Shown: positions 34,708 to 43,640, numbered from the stretch's first letter. The stretch: DNA of 64,000 nucleotides from UBA1181 sp045226255 (GCA_045226255.1 JBGVCG010000001.1:26695-90694), one strand, 5' to 3'. Program-made: numbers and translations. The notes: a model not told the origin generated them from the sequence alone.

Positions 34708-36672
34708 TCACTTTTCTTCCTTATCAGACTGAGAGCGACACGTCAGTTCATCATTCACCATCCGATACATATATTGCTGAATCATCGCCTTCAACCGTTT
34801 TTCCATCGTATCCACCTGCACCGCACGGTTCCGCAGGTCATTGGAAAGCAATCTGTCCGATTGGAAATCATACACCGAGCGCACACTGTCCCCGTCGAAT
34901 GAAACCATCAGAGAGTTATACAAGTACTGATAGAAAGGCGCATTGTACATCACCACACTCTTCGTCGAGTCCGGAGAAAGGCAATCCTGCCCAAAAGCGA
35001 CGTACGGTTTATCATAATTCAGGTACGACAAGACCGTAGGCATAATGTCTATCTGTTGCGCCAACGTCTGACTCCTGCCCTTCAACAGGCTATCGCTCGG
35101 GCAATAGAAGAGAATCGGCACCTCATACCGCCCCAATTGCGTCATATACTCCTCGTGCGTGGTCTGGTTCGTATGGTCGGCCGTGAAAACAAAAAGCGTG
35201 TTCTTATACCAATCCATCTTCGAAGCTTTGCCGAAAAAGTGGCGAAGCGCCATGTCAGAATAGCCAATGCATTGATGGATAGGCTCCCTACCCTTCGGGA
35301 ACTTGTCCGTATACTGTTCCGGCACACGGAACGGATCATGCGACGATGCGGAAAAAATAGCCGTCATGAAAGGCTGCGGGAAGGCATCCATCTTCTCTGC
35401 GAAGAATTGGAAGAAGGGTTCGTCCCATATCGCCCATATACCATCAAAGAACCTATCATCATTAAACTCCGTCATGCCATAATAATCATCGAAACCGATG
35501 GACTTAGCGAACGATTGGAACCCCATGGAACCGTTCGGCGCCCCATGGAAAAAGGCGGAATAGTAGCCCTTCTCCTTCAGCAGGCCTGGTAGGCCCACCA
35601 CCGAATTGACCGCATAGGGCGTGGTGATATAAGGTGCCACAAACATCGGGATGCTCGCCAGCACGGAAGGCATGGCGTCAATGGATTTCCTACCATTCGC
35701 ATAGGAATAATTGAACGTATAGCCTTGTTGGAACAAAGAATCCAAGAACGGAGTGTACCCCTTGTAGGTCCCTCCATCTAAGTCCCGATTGAAGAGTCCC
35801 ATGTACTCCTTGCCGAAGCTCTCCATGATAATCACCACCACATTCATCGGGCGGAACGACTCCTTCGGCTGTGGCTCCACCAACGGTGTGTAACAACGCT
35901 CCGCCTCCTCCATCGTCTCATAATAGGAAGGAACGGTGAAGGATTGGCACTTCGCCGTACGGATAACGCAGAACGGTGTGTTCAACACCACAGCCGTCTC
36001 CTCAGGTTTCTGCACATACTGCATGGAGTTCGAGACAGCCAACGGACGGGTATACTTGCCGAATCCGCCACGGATGCCAATGACCGCCATATAAGCCACC
36101 ACGGCAAACAACGGCACGTTCAAGGCATAGTATAGCCATCTCCTATCCGAACGTTTCTCTCCCTGTTGGTCAGGACGATAATAGCACACCACCAGGATGA
36201 AGGCCATCAGCAGGAAGAATAACGTGGCATACCAATAATTGAACAAACCCGTAAGGATGACCTTCCCGATATTCCCATCGTTCGAGAACTCGGAGAAGAT
36301 GGAGAGGTTGGTGCGACGGTTCGTAAACTGATAATAGACCATGTCCGCCGAATTCATGAAAGCCCCTATGATATTAGGCACGCAGAAAACCCACTTGGCG
36401 ATCTTCTGATAAGTATTGTTCTCCCTAAACGGGAAAGGGATGGCCATCATCACCAGATAGAGCACATTCAGATAGATGCAGGCGGAGAGGTCGAACCGTA
36501 GCCCCGCCACCATCAAGTCCATGAGTCGGGAAGAATTCACCTCCGGGAAAGAGGAGCTATTGACCATATAAAAAGCGAACCGGCAAACGGACATCACCCC
36601 CATCGCCAACAAGAAATTGACGAGCATCACAAAGATCGGGCTCTTCCGCAACCTATTCCAAAGGCCTCCCAT
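34708..36672 (-). CDS. LTA synthase-like sulfatase-fold membrane enzyme
   Basis: 654 residues from the ATG at 36672. Five membrane helices occupy the first 200 residues; an alkaline phosphatase/sulfatase-fold domain lies outside the membrane. Metal and active-site marks are 'VVIIMESFGKEYMG' (Glu), 'SYANGRKSIDAMPSVLASIP' (the Ser/Thr nucleophile position), 'FSASSHDPFRVP' and 'LFVFTADHTNQT' (Asp-His). The architecture is that of lipoteichoic-acid synthase and phosphoglycerol transferases. In Gram-negative cells such enzymes move phosphoglycerol or phosphoethanolamine onto glycans or lipid A; the substrate here is unknown. Its start overlaps the miaB stop (TGATG), indicating coupling. Confidence 0.85.
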   Translation of the reverse strand: MGGLWNRLRKSPIFVMLVNFLLAMGVMSVCRFAFYMVNSSSFPEVNSSRLMDLMVAGLRFDLSACIYLNVLYLVMMAIPFPFRENNTYQKIAKWVFCVPNIIGAFMNSADMVYYQFTNRRTNLSIFSEFSNDGNIGKVILTGLFNYWYATLFFLLMAFILVVCYYRPDQQGEKRSDRRWLYYALNVPLFAVVAYMAVIGIRGGFGKYTRPLAVSNSMQYVQKPEETAVVLNTPFCVIRTAKCQSFTVPSYYETMEEAERCYTPLVEPQPKESFRPMNVVVIIMESFGKEYMGLFNRDLDGGTYKGYTPFLDSLFQQGYTFNYSYANGRKSIDAMPSVLASIPMFVAPYITTPYAVNSVVGLPGLLKEKGYYSAFFHGAPNGSMGFQSFAKSIGFDDYYGMTEFNDDRFFDGIWAIWDEPFFQFFAEKMDAFPQPFMTAIFSASSHDPFRVPEQYTDKFPKGREPIHQCIGYSDMALRHFFGKASKMDWYKNTLFVFTADHTNQTTHEEYMTQLGRYEVPILFYCPSDSLLKGRSQTLAQQIDIMPTVLSYLNYDKPYVAFGQDCLSPDSTKSVVMYNAPFYQYLYNSLMVSFDGDSVRSVYDFQSDRLLSNDLRNRAVQVDTMEKRLKAMIQQYMYRMVNDELTCRSQSDKEEK

Positions 36673-37997
36673 CACTCGAACACCTCCTCACCAATCAATG
36701 TGGCGGAAGTGGTGCTGAGCACCTTCACCTTCACGAAATCACCGATTTTATGATTACCCTTAGGGAAAACGACCACCTTGTTTTGTGAAGTACGGCCAAA
36801 CAATTGCTCACGGGAACGTTTCGAGAAGCCTTCCACCAGCACCTCGAACGTCTTATTGACATCACGCTCATTGCTCAGAGCGGACATGCGTGTCTGCAAA
36901 GCGATGATCTCGTTCAAACGGGCGATCTTCACCTCCTCCGAAATATTATCAGGCAAGTTCTTGGCGGCGAAAGTACCCGGTCTTTCCGAGTATTTGAACA
37001 TGAAGGCGGAGTCGAAGACAACCTCCTCCATCAGGCTCAGTGTCAGCTGCTGATCCTCCTCCGTCTCGTCATGGAAACCACAGAAAACGTCCGTCGTGAT
37101 ACCACAATCAGGCACGATGCGGCGGATGGCGGCGATACGGTCCAAGTACCACTCCCGCGTGTACTTGCGGTTCATGGATTTCAATATCTTGTTACTACCC
37201 GACTGCACAGGCAAGTGGATATGACGGCAAATGTTCGGGTAAGCCGCCATCACCATCAAAACATCATCGTTCATGTCTTTCGGGTGGGAAGTGGTGAAAC
37301 GCACCCGCATCGTCGGATAAGCCTCCGCCACGATCTTCAGCAGGTCAGCGAAGGAGACAACGACACCGTCCTCCCCCTTATAGGCGTAGGAGTTCACGTT
37401 CTGACCAATCAGAACCACCTCCTTGTAGCCACGCTTTTTCAAATCCTCGATCTCGTTCAGGATGCTGCGCACCTCACGGCTACGTTCCCTACCTCTCGTA
37501 TAAGGCACAATGCAATAGGAACAGAAATTATTACATCCACGCATGATGGAGACGAAGCCAGAAATCGCGGCACCGCAAAGCCTCTGAGGAATGACATCCT
37601 TGTAGGTCTCCGTTGTGGAGAGCTCCACGTTGATGGACTTCTCTCCCCGCTCGACAGCGCCGACCATGTTCGGCAGGTCCAAGTATGCGTCCGGACCGAC
37701 CACCAGATCCACGACACCCGTGGCCAACAGCTCATCCTTCATGCGCTCCGCCATGCAGCCCAGTACGCCCACGATCAACCCCGGGCGCTTCTGCTTCCGT
37801 TGGCGAAACACCTGTAACCTGCCATGGATCTTCTGCTCCGCATTATCTCGAATGGAACATGTATTCACAAAGATAGCATCCGCCTCATCCTCAACCTGTG
37901 TAACCTCGTAGCCAGCATTATCCATAATAGCCGCAACAACCTCACTGTCAGCTACATTCATCTGGCAACCATACGTCTCCAAGAATAATTTCTTCAT
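36672..37997 (-). CDS. miaB: tRNA-2-methylthio-N6-dimethylallyladenosine synthase
   Basis: MiaB adds a methylthio group to isopentenyl-adenosine 37 of tRNAs that read UNN codons. Start at 37997 (441 residues) gives the usual opening 'MKKLFLETYGCQMNVADSE' with AAGGAAAG just upstream. The N-terminal domain has its three iron-sulfur Cys in 'YGCQMN', 'NTCSIRDNAEQK' and 'VLGCMAERMKDE'. The radical-SAM cluster is 'IMRGCNNFCSYCIVPYTRGRERSR'. 'HLPVQSGSNKILKSMNRKYTREWY' follows, and a TRAM domain ends the protein ('FEVLVEGFSKRSREQLFGRTSQNKVVVFP'). Confidence 0.96.
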   Translation of the reverse strand: MKKLFLETYGCQMNVADSEVVAAIMDNAGYEVTQVEDEADAIFVNTCSIRDNAEQKIHGRLQVFRQRKQKRPGLIVGVLGCMAERMKDELLATGVVDLVVGPDAYLDLPNMVGAVERGEKSINVELSTTETYKDVIPQRLCGAAISGFVSIMRGCNNFCSYCIVPYTRGRERSREVRSILNEIEDLKKRGYKEVVLIGQNVNSYAYKGEDGVVVSFADLLKIVAEAYPTMRVRFTTSHPKDMNDDVLMVMAAYPNICRHIHLPVQSGSNKILKSMNRKYTREWYLDRIAAIRRIVPDCGITTDVFCGFHDETEEDQQLTLSLMEEVVFDSAFMFKYSERPGTFAAKNLPDNISEEVKIARLNEIIALQTRMSALSNERDVNKTFEVLVEGFSKRSREQLFGRTSQNKVVVFPKGNHKIGDFVKVKVLSTTSATLIGEEVFE

Positions 37998-38022
37998 CTT
38001 TTCTTTCCTTATTATCAGGCAA

Positions 38023-38030
38023 CAAAGATA
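38023..38030 (-). promoter_or_regulatory. -7 element (TATCTTTG) of miaB
   Basis: TATCTTTG on the minus strand, 25 nt upstream of the miaB ATG, fits TAnnTTTG. No TTG lies at the right distance. It is back to back with the lptB promoter. Confidence 0.5.
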
Positions 38031-38060
38031 CAAATTAATACACCATTTTTTTAGAATCCG

Positions 38061-38091
38061 TTGTATAAATCGACAAGTTACGTTACTTTTG
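38061..38091 (+). promoter_or_regulatory. Promoter of the lptB-peptidase operon
   Basis: TTG (38061-38063), 20 nt, then TACTTTTG (38084-38091), a full Bacteroidota promoter 22 nt before the lptB ATG. Confidence 0.75.
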
Positions 38092-38113
38092 CGGAAGACA
38101 AAGAACAAGGCAT

Positions 38114-39058
38114 ATGTCCAAAAAAGAAAAAAAGACCATTAAAGAGGAAAAACTCCTCCCTACGAAAGAGATCAAAATCGTGGATAGCAACGACGAGGAA
38201 ACCCCGGAAGTGGATGACAATAGATTTGTCGACCCGACAGAACTGGCTATCCCAAGCGAAACTGAGGTTCCCGTCAACGATTCTCCCAAGAAGGAGACAA
38301 AGTTCGAAGAGGGAAGCATGGTGCTTCGCACGGAAGGATTGGTAAAACAATACGGACAAAGAATCGTGGCCAACAACGTTTCCATCAACGTGAGACAGGG
38401 GGAAATCGTCGGACTGCTCGGTCCAAATGGTGCCGGGAAGACCACCACATTCTATATGACGACAGGACTGATCGTGCCCAATGCGGGAAGAATATACCTC
38501 AACGACGTGGACATCACGAAATACCCAGTCTACAAACGTGCGCAGGCTGGCATCGGATACCTAGCCCAAGAGGCCTCCGTCTTCAGGAAGATGACGGTGG
38601 AGGACAATATCCTTTCCGTATTAGAGATGACGAATTTCACCAAGGAATACCAACAGGAGAAACTGGAAAGTCTCATCTCGGAATTCAACTTGGGACATGT
38701 CCGGAAGAACCTCGGCGACCGCCTTTCCGGAGGTGAACGACGCAGAACGGAGATCGCCCGTTGCCTCGCCATCGAGCCTAAGTTCATCATGTTGGACGAG
38801 CCTTTCGCAGGTGTCGACCCAATCGCTGTGCAAGACATCCAAGACATTGTCTGGAAACTGAAGAGCAAAAACATCGGTATCCTCATCACCGACCATAACG
38901 TGGACGAGACGCTCTCCATCACAGACCGCGCCTACCTCCTCTTCGACGGAAGAATACTCTTCCAAGGAACATCCGAAGAGTTGGCGGCGAACCCTATCGT
39001 TAAGGAAAAATACTTGGGCCGCGACTTCGAATTGAAGAAGAGGAAGCCTATCTCATAA
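38114..39058 (+). CDS. lptB: LPS export ABC transporter ATPase LptB, with N-terminal extension
   Basis: LptB is the ATPase of the LptB2FG complex that lifts lipopolysaccharide from the inner membrane. Residues about 72-314 are the ATPase, with Walker A 'GLLGPNGAGKTTTFYMTTG', Q-loop 'YLAQEASVFRKMTVEDN', signature 'LSGGERRRTEIARCLA', Walker B 'FIMLDEPFAGVDP' and switch His in 'ILITDHNVDETL'. 'EASVFRKMTVEDNI' and 'GDRLSGGERRR' are typical of LptB. The first 71 residues are an acidic/lysine-rich, probably disordered extension ('SKKEKKTIKEEKLLPTKE...') absent from the usual 240-residue enzyme. Other lpt genes are not in the window. Confidence 0.93.
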   Translation: MSKKEKKTIKEEKLLPTKEIKIVDSNDEETPEVDDNRFVDPTELAIPSETEVPVNDSPKKETKFEEGSMVLRTEGLVKQYGQRIVANNVSINVRQGEIVGLLGPNGAGKTTTFYMTTGLIVPNAGRIYLNDVDITKYPVYKRAQAGIGYLAQEASVFRKMTVEDNILSVLEMTNFTKEYQQEKLESLISEFNLGHVRKNLGDRLSGGERRRTEIARCLAIEPKFIMLDEPFAGVDPIAVQDIQDIVWKLKSKNIGILITDHNVDETLSITDRAYLLFDGRILFQGTSEELAANPIVKEKYLGRDFELKKRKPIS

Positions 39059-39080
39059 AAAACATAGCAAAAAGCATCGT

Positions 39081-40067
39081 ATGCAAAAGAGATTCGTATT
39101 CGCCAGCCTACTGGCCACTGCCATAACCTTTTCCTCCTGCACGGCAGAAGCTAACACGACAGAGAAAGCCTCGGAAACAAAACAGGGGGAAGAGGAGAAG
39201 CCCGTAACAGAGATAGCCGTTCCGAACTTCTCGGAAGACTCAGCCTACCAATACGTTGTGAGGCAATGCGAATTCGGTCCGCGCGTACCCAACACCGATG
39301 CGCACGAGCAATGTGCGACCTACCTCAGCCAACAACTGGCGACCTTCGGTGCGGAGGTCACCAAACAAACCTTCACCGCAACCGCCTTCAATGGAACGGA
39401 GCTGAAGGCCACCAACATCATCGGCACCTTCTACCCTGAGAAAAGCAAGAGGGTCATCCTCTTCTCTCACTGGGATTCCAGACCATTCTGCGACCAAGGA
39501 GCCCCACAGGATATCCAAAAGGCGGTGATGGGAGCCAACGACGGAGCCAGCGGCGTGGCTATCCTCCTGGAAATCGCCCGGATCCTCAAGGAGAACGAGC
39601 CTAACGTGGGCATCGATATCGTGTTGCTGGATGTGGAAGACTATGGTGACGCCAAAGGTGCCGCGGAGAGTTGGTGCCTTGGTTCCCAATACTGGGCTAA
39701 GCAACCACACTACAAGACAAAACCTGAGTACGGTATCCTGCTGGACATGGTCGGAGGCCAATCCCCTTCGTTCGGCATAGACATCGCCTCCCAACAGCTG
39801 GCGCAGAACGTGGCCAGCAAAGTGTGGAACACCGCTCACGCCTTGGGCTACCAGCAATTCAGGAACGAAATCAGCGGGCAACTCATCGACGACCATGTCT
39901 ACGTGAACATGATCACCGGCATCCCGACCATCGACATCATCGACTATTCTCCGGGAAGAGGCTTCCCTGCCACCTGGCACACGACGCATGACACACCGGA
40001 GAACATAAGCAAAGAGACACTAGGCATGGTCGGAAAGGTTGTTACTAAGGTGATTTTCAGCGAATAA
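39081..40067 (+). CDS. M28 family peptidase / glutaminyl-peptide cyclotransferase-like lipoprotein
   Basis: A 328-residue protein with lipoprotein signal 'LLATAITFSSC'. The M28 zinc fold is clear: 'VILFSHWDSRPFCDQG', 'GANDGASGVAILLEIARIL', 'IDIVLLDVEDYGD', 'YGILLDMVGG' and 'WHTTHDTPENISKETLG'. The 'SHWDSRP', 'DVEDYG' and 'HTxxDTxEN' set is seen in Bacteroidota M28 proteins of glutaminyl cyclase type, which convert N-terminal Gln to pyroglutamate, as well as in aminopeptidases. Many exported proteins in this window start with Gln after signal cleavage, which supports a cyclase role, but activity cannot be decided here. It follows lptB by 22 nt with no terminator between. Confidence 0.82.
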   Translation: MQKRFVFASLLATAITFSSCTAEANTTEKASETKQGEEEKPVTEIAVPNFSEDSAYQYVVRQCEFGPRVPNTDAHEQCATYLSQQLATFGAEVTKQTFTATAFNGTELKATNIIGTFYPEKSKRVILFSHWDSRPFCDQGAPQDIQKAVMGANDGASGVAILLEIARILKENEPNVGIDIVLLDVEDYGDAKGAAESWCLGSQYWAKQPHYKTKPEYGILLDMVGGQSPSFGIDIASQQLAQNVASKVWNTAHALGYQQFRNEISGQLIDDHVYVNMITGIPTIDIIDYSPGRGFPATWHTTHDTPENISKETLGMVGKVVTKVIFSE

Positions 40068-40132
40068 CAAGCAATTCGGCATTGCCCACTAAAAAAAATT
40101 AGGCATACACCACAAAAAAACACCTATTTTTT

Positions 40133-40162
40133 TTGGAAGTTCCCAAAATAAGCGTACCTTTG
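40133..40162 (+). promoter_or_regulatory. Promoter of tRNA-Glu
   Basis: TTG (40133-40135), 19 nt, then TACCTTTG (40155-40162), 35 nt before the tRNA. Confidence 0.75.
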
Positions 40163-40197
40163 CAACGCAAAACGAAACAAGAGCGTTTCAAGAAAAT

Positions 40198-40269
40198 GGC
40201 GGATTCGTCTATCGGCTAGGACGGATGCCTCTCACGCATCAAAGAGCAGTTCGATTCTGCTATCCGCTA
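40198..40269 (+). tRNA. tRNA-Glu (anticodon CTC)
   Basis: The 72-nt sequence folds as a cloverleaf: acceptor GGCGGAT/ATCCGCT (40198-40204 with 40262-40268, first pair G-U), D arm GTC...GAC, anticodon stem GATGC/GCATC around the loop CTCTCAC (anticodon CTC), T arm AGCAG-TTCGATT-CTGCT and discriminator A. CCA is not encoded. It has its own promoter and terminator and is a single-gene unit. Confidence 0.93.
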
Positions 40270-40273
40270 CAAA

Positions 40274-40300
40274 AGAGATCTCAACGAGGTCTCTTTTTTT
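40274..40300 (+). terminator. Terminator of tRNA-Glu
   Basis: AGAGATCTC-AAC-GAGGTCTCT (40274-40294) followed by a run of T to 40300. Confidence 0.88.
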
Positions 40301-40405
40301 ATGGAACAAATCTATCTGACCTAACGCCCATTTCACGCGCAAGCCCACCAAACACTTCACTCCCCCACCCGCAATATCGATCAATATTTTTCTTATGTAT
40401 CTTTT

Positions 40406-40436
40406 TTGATTTTAGACGTTTTTTACATTACCTTTG
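40406..40436 (+). promoter_or_regulatory. Promoter of the T9SS/FISUMP pair
   Basis: TTG (40406-40408), 20 nt, then TACCTTTG (40429-40436). The 5' leader would be about 175 nt long before the ATG at 40618; I see no coding frame of note in it. Confidence 0.72.
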
Positions 40437-40617
40437 CATAATAATCGGGAGATATACTTGGTGTGCGTCAACGAATGCGCAAAAGGAAATTGATGGATGT
40501 GTTATTGTTGTTTATTGTATATGGTTTCCGGCATCTTTTCACGCTGAATTTCTCCCTTGTGTATTGGTATTTATTGAAGACATTCGTGTGTTTAGTGTAA
40601 ACAAAACAATTAATATT

Positions 40618-41079
40618 ATGCTGAAGCAATTATTACTGCTGACGACGCTGGCAGGTGTACCATTACTATGCCATTCCCAGTCCAACATCTATAGTTCGGC
40701 AAGCGAACGAACGGAGGATGGCATGACACTCTATCATGTGGTGGGAAATGCAATTGCCTTAGAATCAGAAGACGGGGTAATCTCGACGGGCAATCTCATC
40801 CAGTACAGCGTTGCGACGACCACAGGGCTAGAACAAACAGACGTCTCCCTGCTCTCGGTCTATCCGAACCCCACAAAAGATGTGCTCGTGCTCACGACGG
40901 GCGAGTTGAAAAACCTGACGATGACCCTGACCAATGCGGAGGGGCAACAACTGTTGTCCGCGCAGGTGAGGGATAGCGAGACTCGCATCGATTTCTCGCG
41001 CTATGCATCAGGACTTTATCACCTCACGCTGACACAAGGCGAGACAATCGTCAAGTCATTCAGCATCGTCAAAAAATAA
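40618..41079 (+). CDS. Short T9SS-sorted protein
   Basis: The frame is open from 40225 but would then run through a tRNA and a promoter, so the ATG at 40618 is the start (153 residues). It gives a signal peptide 'LKQLLLLTTLAGVPLLCHS' followed by Gln. Only about 60 residues ('YSSASERTEDGMTLYHVVGNAIALESEDGVISTGNLIQYSV') lie between it and the T9SS sorting domain ('LSVYPNPTKDVLVLTT...GLYHLTLTQG...SFSIVKK'). So the mature protein is little more than a sorting domain. It lies 77 nt before the FISUMP-type gene; a shared role is inferred. Confidence 0.8.
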   Translation: MLKQLLLLTTLAGVPLLCHSQSNIYSSASERTEDGMTLYHVVGNAIALESEDGVISTGNLIQYSVATTTGLEQTDVSLLSVYPNPTKDVLVLTTGELKNLTMTLTNAEGQQLLSAQVRDSETRIDFSRYASGLYHLTLTQGETIVKSFSIVKK

Positions 41080-41156
41080 CGGGTCACACGCATAGCCATA
41101 GGCTTGGACCCCAGACATACTTTGAAAAACAATAATTATTAACTTTATCATCACAC

Positions 41157-43499
41157 ATGAAAAAAATTATTACGATTGTCGCAATGACATTGTTGTGGTT
41201 TGTGTCGTTGTCGGCGCAAGTTCCACAGAAACTCACGTACCAGGCAGTCATACGCGATGCCGCAGGTAACGTAGTCAACAACCAGGACTTGGCGGTTCAG
41301 ATCACCATCCTGCAAGGTTCCGTTGAGGGACCCGTGGTATACTCGGAGAACCACACCACCGCCACCACCGTCAATGGAGTCATCACGCTCGAGGTCGGAG
41401 GCGGAATGACGACGTACGACTTCTCCTCCATCGATTGGAGCAACGGACCTTTCTACATCCGTTCCACAGCCGAATTGAACGGGAAGAGCATCTCCGTCAC
41501 CTCACAATTGTTGAGCGTTCCTTACTCCTTGTTTGCGCATAGGGCATTCTTGGCGGACAAGGTGGACGAGCAATTCCTGGAGGATATCATCGCAGCCAAG
41601 ATCCAAAGCGCCTTGGACGAGCGGGATGCGGCGTGGGAAAGCAAAATGCAAAGCGCAATGGATGAGCGGGACGCAATATGGCAAAGCAAGCTCGATGCGC
41701 TTGAGACTGTATTGGACTCCATCTCCGCACAGATGTCTGTTCCTCCAGTTGACACGGTTCCTAGCGACACCATCCCTACGGATACTATTCCTACAGACAC
41801 CGTTTCCACAGACACAACACCTGCGGACACGATATTCAAATCAGCCGCCATCCACGGAGTGTTGCCAGGCAAATTTTCCATGTGGGAGAATTACCAAGTA
41901 CAATTCTCCAAGGGCATGTTGCAATACCTCGCAAGCAAGGACGTATGGAGATTCGCGAAAACCCAATACGACATCGTCGACAAAAGCTTTCATGACTACT
42001 GGATGTACCCAGCAAAAGGTTGGGCCGACAAATTTGAGCATGGCGCAGGCAGTGTAGATGATCCAGAGTGCCCATACTACTACTTCGACCAAGGTGCAGG
42101 TGAAAGTTATGATTATTTGGAACGCGCCCAAAGGATTAGCTCGTATGCGATTCGCAACGGAGGAAACAAAACAGATCTATGGAGCACTCCATCTACTGAA
42201 AACTGGCGATACCTCATGTTCATGAGGAATAGAGCCGACAGCCTTTTCTCAAAAGGCAAAGTAAATGGAATAGATGGATATATCTTCTTGCCAGATGATT
42301 GGTCATTCTCCGTAGATTCATCCTTTACTCCAAAAGCAGAGAATTGCGCAGCGAATGTCTATGACAAAAAAGCTTGGGAAAAGATGGAATCCTTGGGAGC
42401 TGTATTCATGCCATGCGCATCCTATTGGGCTTGGGGATATGTGGAGTATGATCCCGCCGCACTACAACTAACCGCAGACCATGCATACTCCAACTGCAAG
42501 TTTGACGATTGGGGGGGATCCTTTATCGAATGTGACAATGACTTTATTCGAGTCATCTCGGGAGAAACCCCAACGCATTATCGTCTAGTCGTGTCAGCTA
42601 AGAAGGCAACGGAAATAATGAACGGGGAGGAGATAGAGAATGAGGATTTTGACGGTGAAGATGAAGACGTTCCAAACAATTACCTTCCGGATAGCCTAGT
42701 TGACCTTTCGAACGTAGACATGAATGAAGGTCTACTTCATGGAAAGTTCTCCGTTTCGGAAACCAAGCAAGTGAATTTCTCCCAGGGAAATCTCCAATAC
42801 AATCAAGACACAAAGACTTGGCGTTTCGCTGACAACCAGTATTTAAGCTATAAACAAGATTGGATTAACCAATTCCGCTTCGGCACATCTGGTTATTCAT
42901 GTGACCCCATGAAAGGTTTCGTGAGGGAAGAGACCTACCCTGGCTACGCCCCTGGAGGAAGCAACGCAGGCACAAAATACGATTGGGGAGTATACAACCC
43001 GATTTCCAACGGCGGTAACACCCCGAACATCTGGCGTACCCTTACTATAGAAGAGTGGGAATACCTCATAACTGGCAGAAAGAAGGACGGAAGAGAGCTT
43101 TTCTCTTATGCCACAGTCTGTGGAAAGAAAGGCATAGTCCTTTTGCCGGACGACTGGGATTTCAACAACGAATTGTCGTTTGCTGACTCGTTCGACATTG
43201 ATTTGGATTTCTACAAACGCGCCGTTTATACGTGTGACCAATGGACCCGCATGGAGGAATCAGGAGCTGTTTTCTTGCCAAGCGACGGAAAGTATCCATA
43301 CATTCATTATTATGACGCGGCTTTTGAACAAGACAGATTAGATTGGTATGGTTGTGCATATTGGTCCGCATCGCCTAGCGAAGGATTTTTAGTTCGCAAT
43401 TACAACGCCGATTACACATTTAGCACCGAAGTGCGATTCAACTATACAAATCCTAAGGATCTGTGTTCCATCCGCCTCGTCCGCGATGTTAAAAAGTAA
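41157..43499 (+). CDS. FISUMP-type secreted protein with two modules
   Basis: A 780-residue exported protein with signal 'KKIITIVAMTLLWFVSLSA' then Gln. Residues 20-130 are the N-terminal domain often found with these proteins ('VPQKLTYQAVIRDAAGNVVNNQDLAVQITIL'). A short coiled coil made of two copies of 'QSALDERDAAWESKM' and a tandem linker (DTVPSD, DTIPTD, DTIPTD, DTVSTD) follow. Then come two related modules of about 270 residues, each beginning 'GKFSMWENYQVQFSKGMLQY' or 'GKFSVSETKQVNFSQGNLQY' and containing 'GGNTPNIWRTLTIEEWEYL' and 'GIVLLPDDWDF'. These fit the Fibrobacter succinogenes major paralogous domain. No T9SS domain is seen. Function is unknown, probably surface binding. Confidence 0.8.
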   Translation: MKKIITIVAMTLLWFVSLSAQVPQKLTYQAVIRDAAGNVVNNQDLAVQITILQGSVEGPVVYSENHTTATTVNGVITLEVGGGMTTYDFSSIDWSNGPFYIRSTAELNGKSISVTSQLLSVPYSLFAHRAFLADKVDEQFLEDIIAAKIQSALDERDAAWESKMQSAMDERDAIWQSKLDALETVLDSISAQMSVPPVDTVPSDTIPTDTIPTDTVSTDTTPADTIFKSAAIHGVLPGKFSMWENYQVQFSKGMLQYLASKDVWRFAKTQYDIVDKSFHDYWMYPAKGWADKFEHGAGSVDDPECPYYYFDQGAGESYDYLERAQRISSYAIRNGGNKTDLWSTPSTENWRYLMFMRNRADSLFSKGKVNGIDGYIFLPDDWSFSVDSSFTPKAENCAANVYDKKAWEKMESLGAVFMPCASYWAWGYVEYDPAALQLTADHAYSNCKFDDWGGSFIECDNDFIRVISGETPTHYRLVVSAKKATEIMNGEEIENEDFDGEDEDVPNNYLPDSLVDLSNVDMNEGLLHGKFSVSETKQVNFSQGNLQYNQDTKTWRFADNQYLSYKQDWINQFRFGTSGYSCDPMKGFVREETYPGYAPGGSNAGTKYDWGVYNPISNGGNTPNIWRTLTIEEWEYLITGRKKDGRELFSYATVCGKKGIVLLPDDWDFNNELSFADSFDIDLDFYKRAVYTCDQWTRMEESGAVFLPSDGKYPYIHYYDAAFEQDRLDWYGCAYWSASPSEGFLVRNYNADYTFSTEVRFNYTNPKDLCSIRLVRDVKK

Positions 43500-43553
43500 C
43501 AACCTGCCATATAGGCAATAGGACAATTGTGACACGGCGAATTAGCTGCTAAC

Positions 43554-43596
43554 AAAGCCCTCCTTCTCAGGAATCGAACCTGACTTGGAGGGCTTT
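43554..43596. terminator. Hairpin with tRNA T-arm-like tip
   Basis: AAAGCCCTCC (43554-43563) pairs perfectly with GGAGGGCTTT (43587-43596); after a TTC/CTT inner loop TCAGG pairs with CCTGA around AATCGAA. On the minus strand the tip reads TCAGG-TTCGATT-CCTGA, a perfect tRNA T arm. There is no D or anticodon arm. It probably ends the FISUMP-type gene, although the T run is weak. Confidence 0.6.
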
Positions 43597-43640
43597 CCTT
43601 GTTTCAACTAAAAAATCATGGCAGGATTACCTTCCACACC

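Noticed and set aside
40225..40617. Upstream part of the reading frame of the short T9SS protein
   Set aside because: It would start within the tRNA-Glu gene and run over a terminator and a good promoter; the signal peptide begins at 40618.
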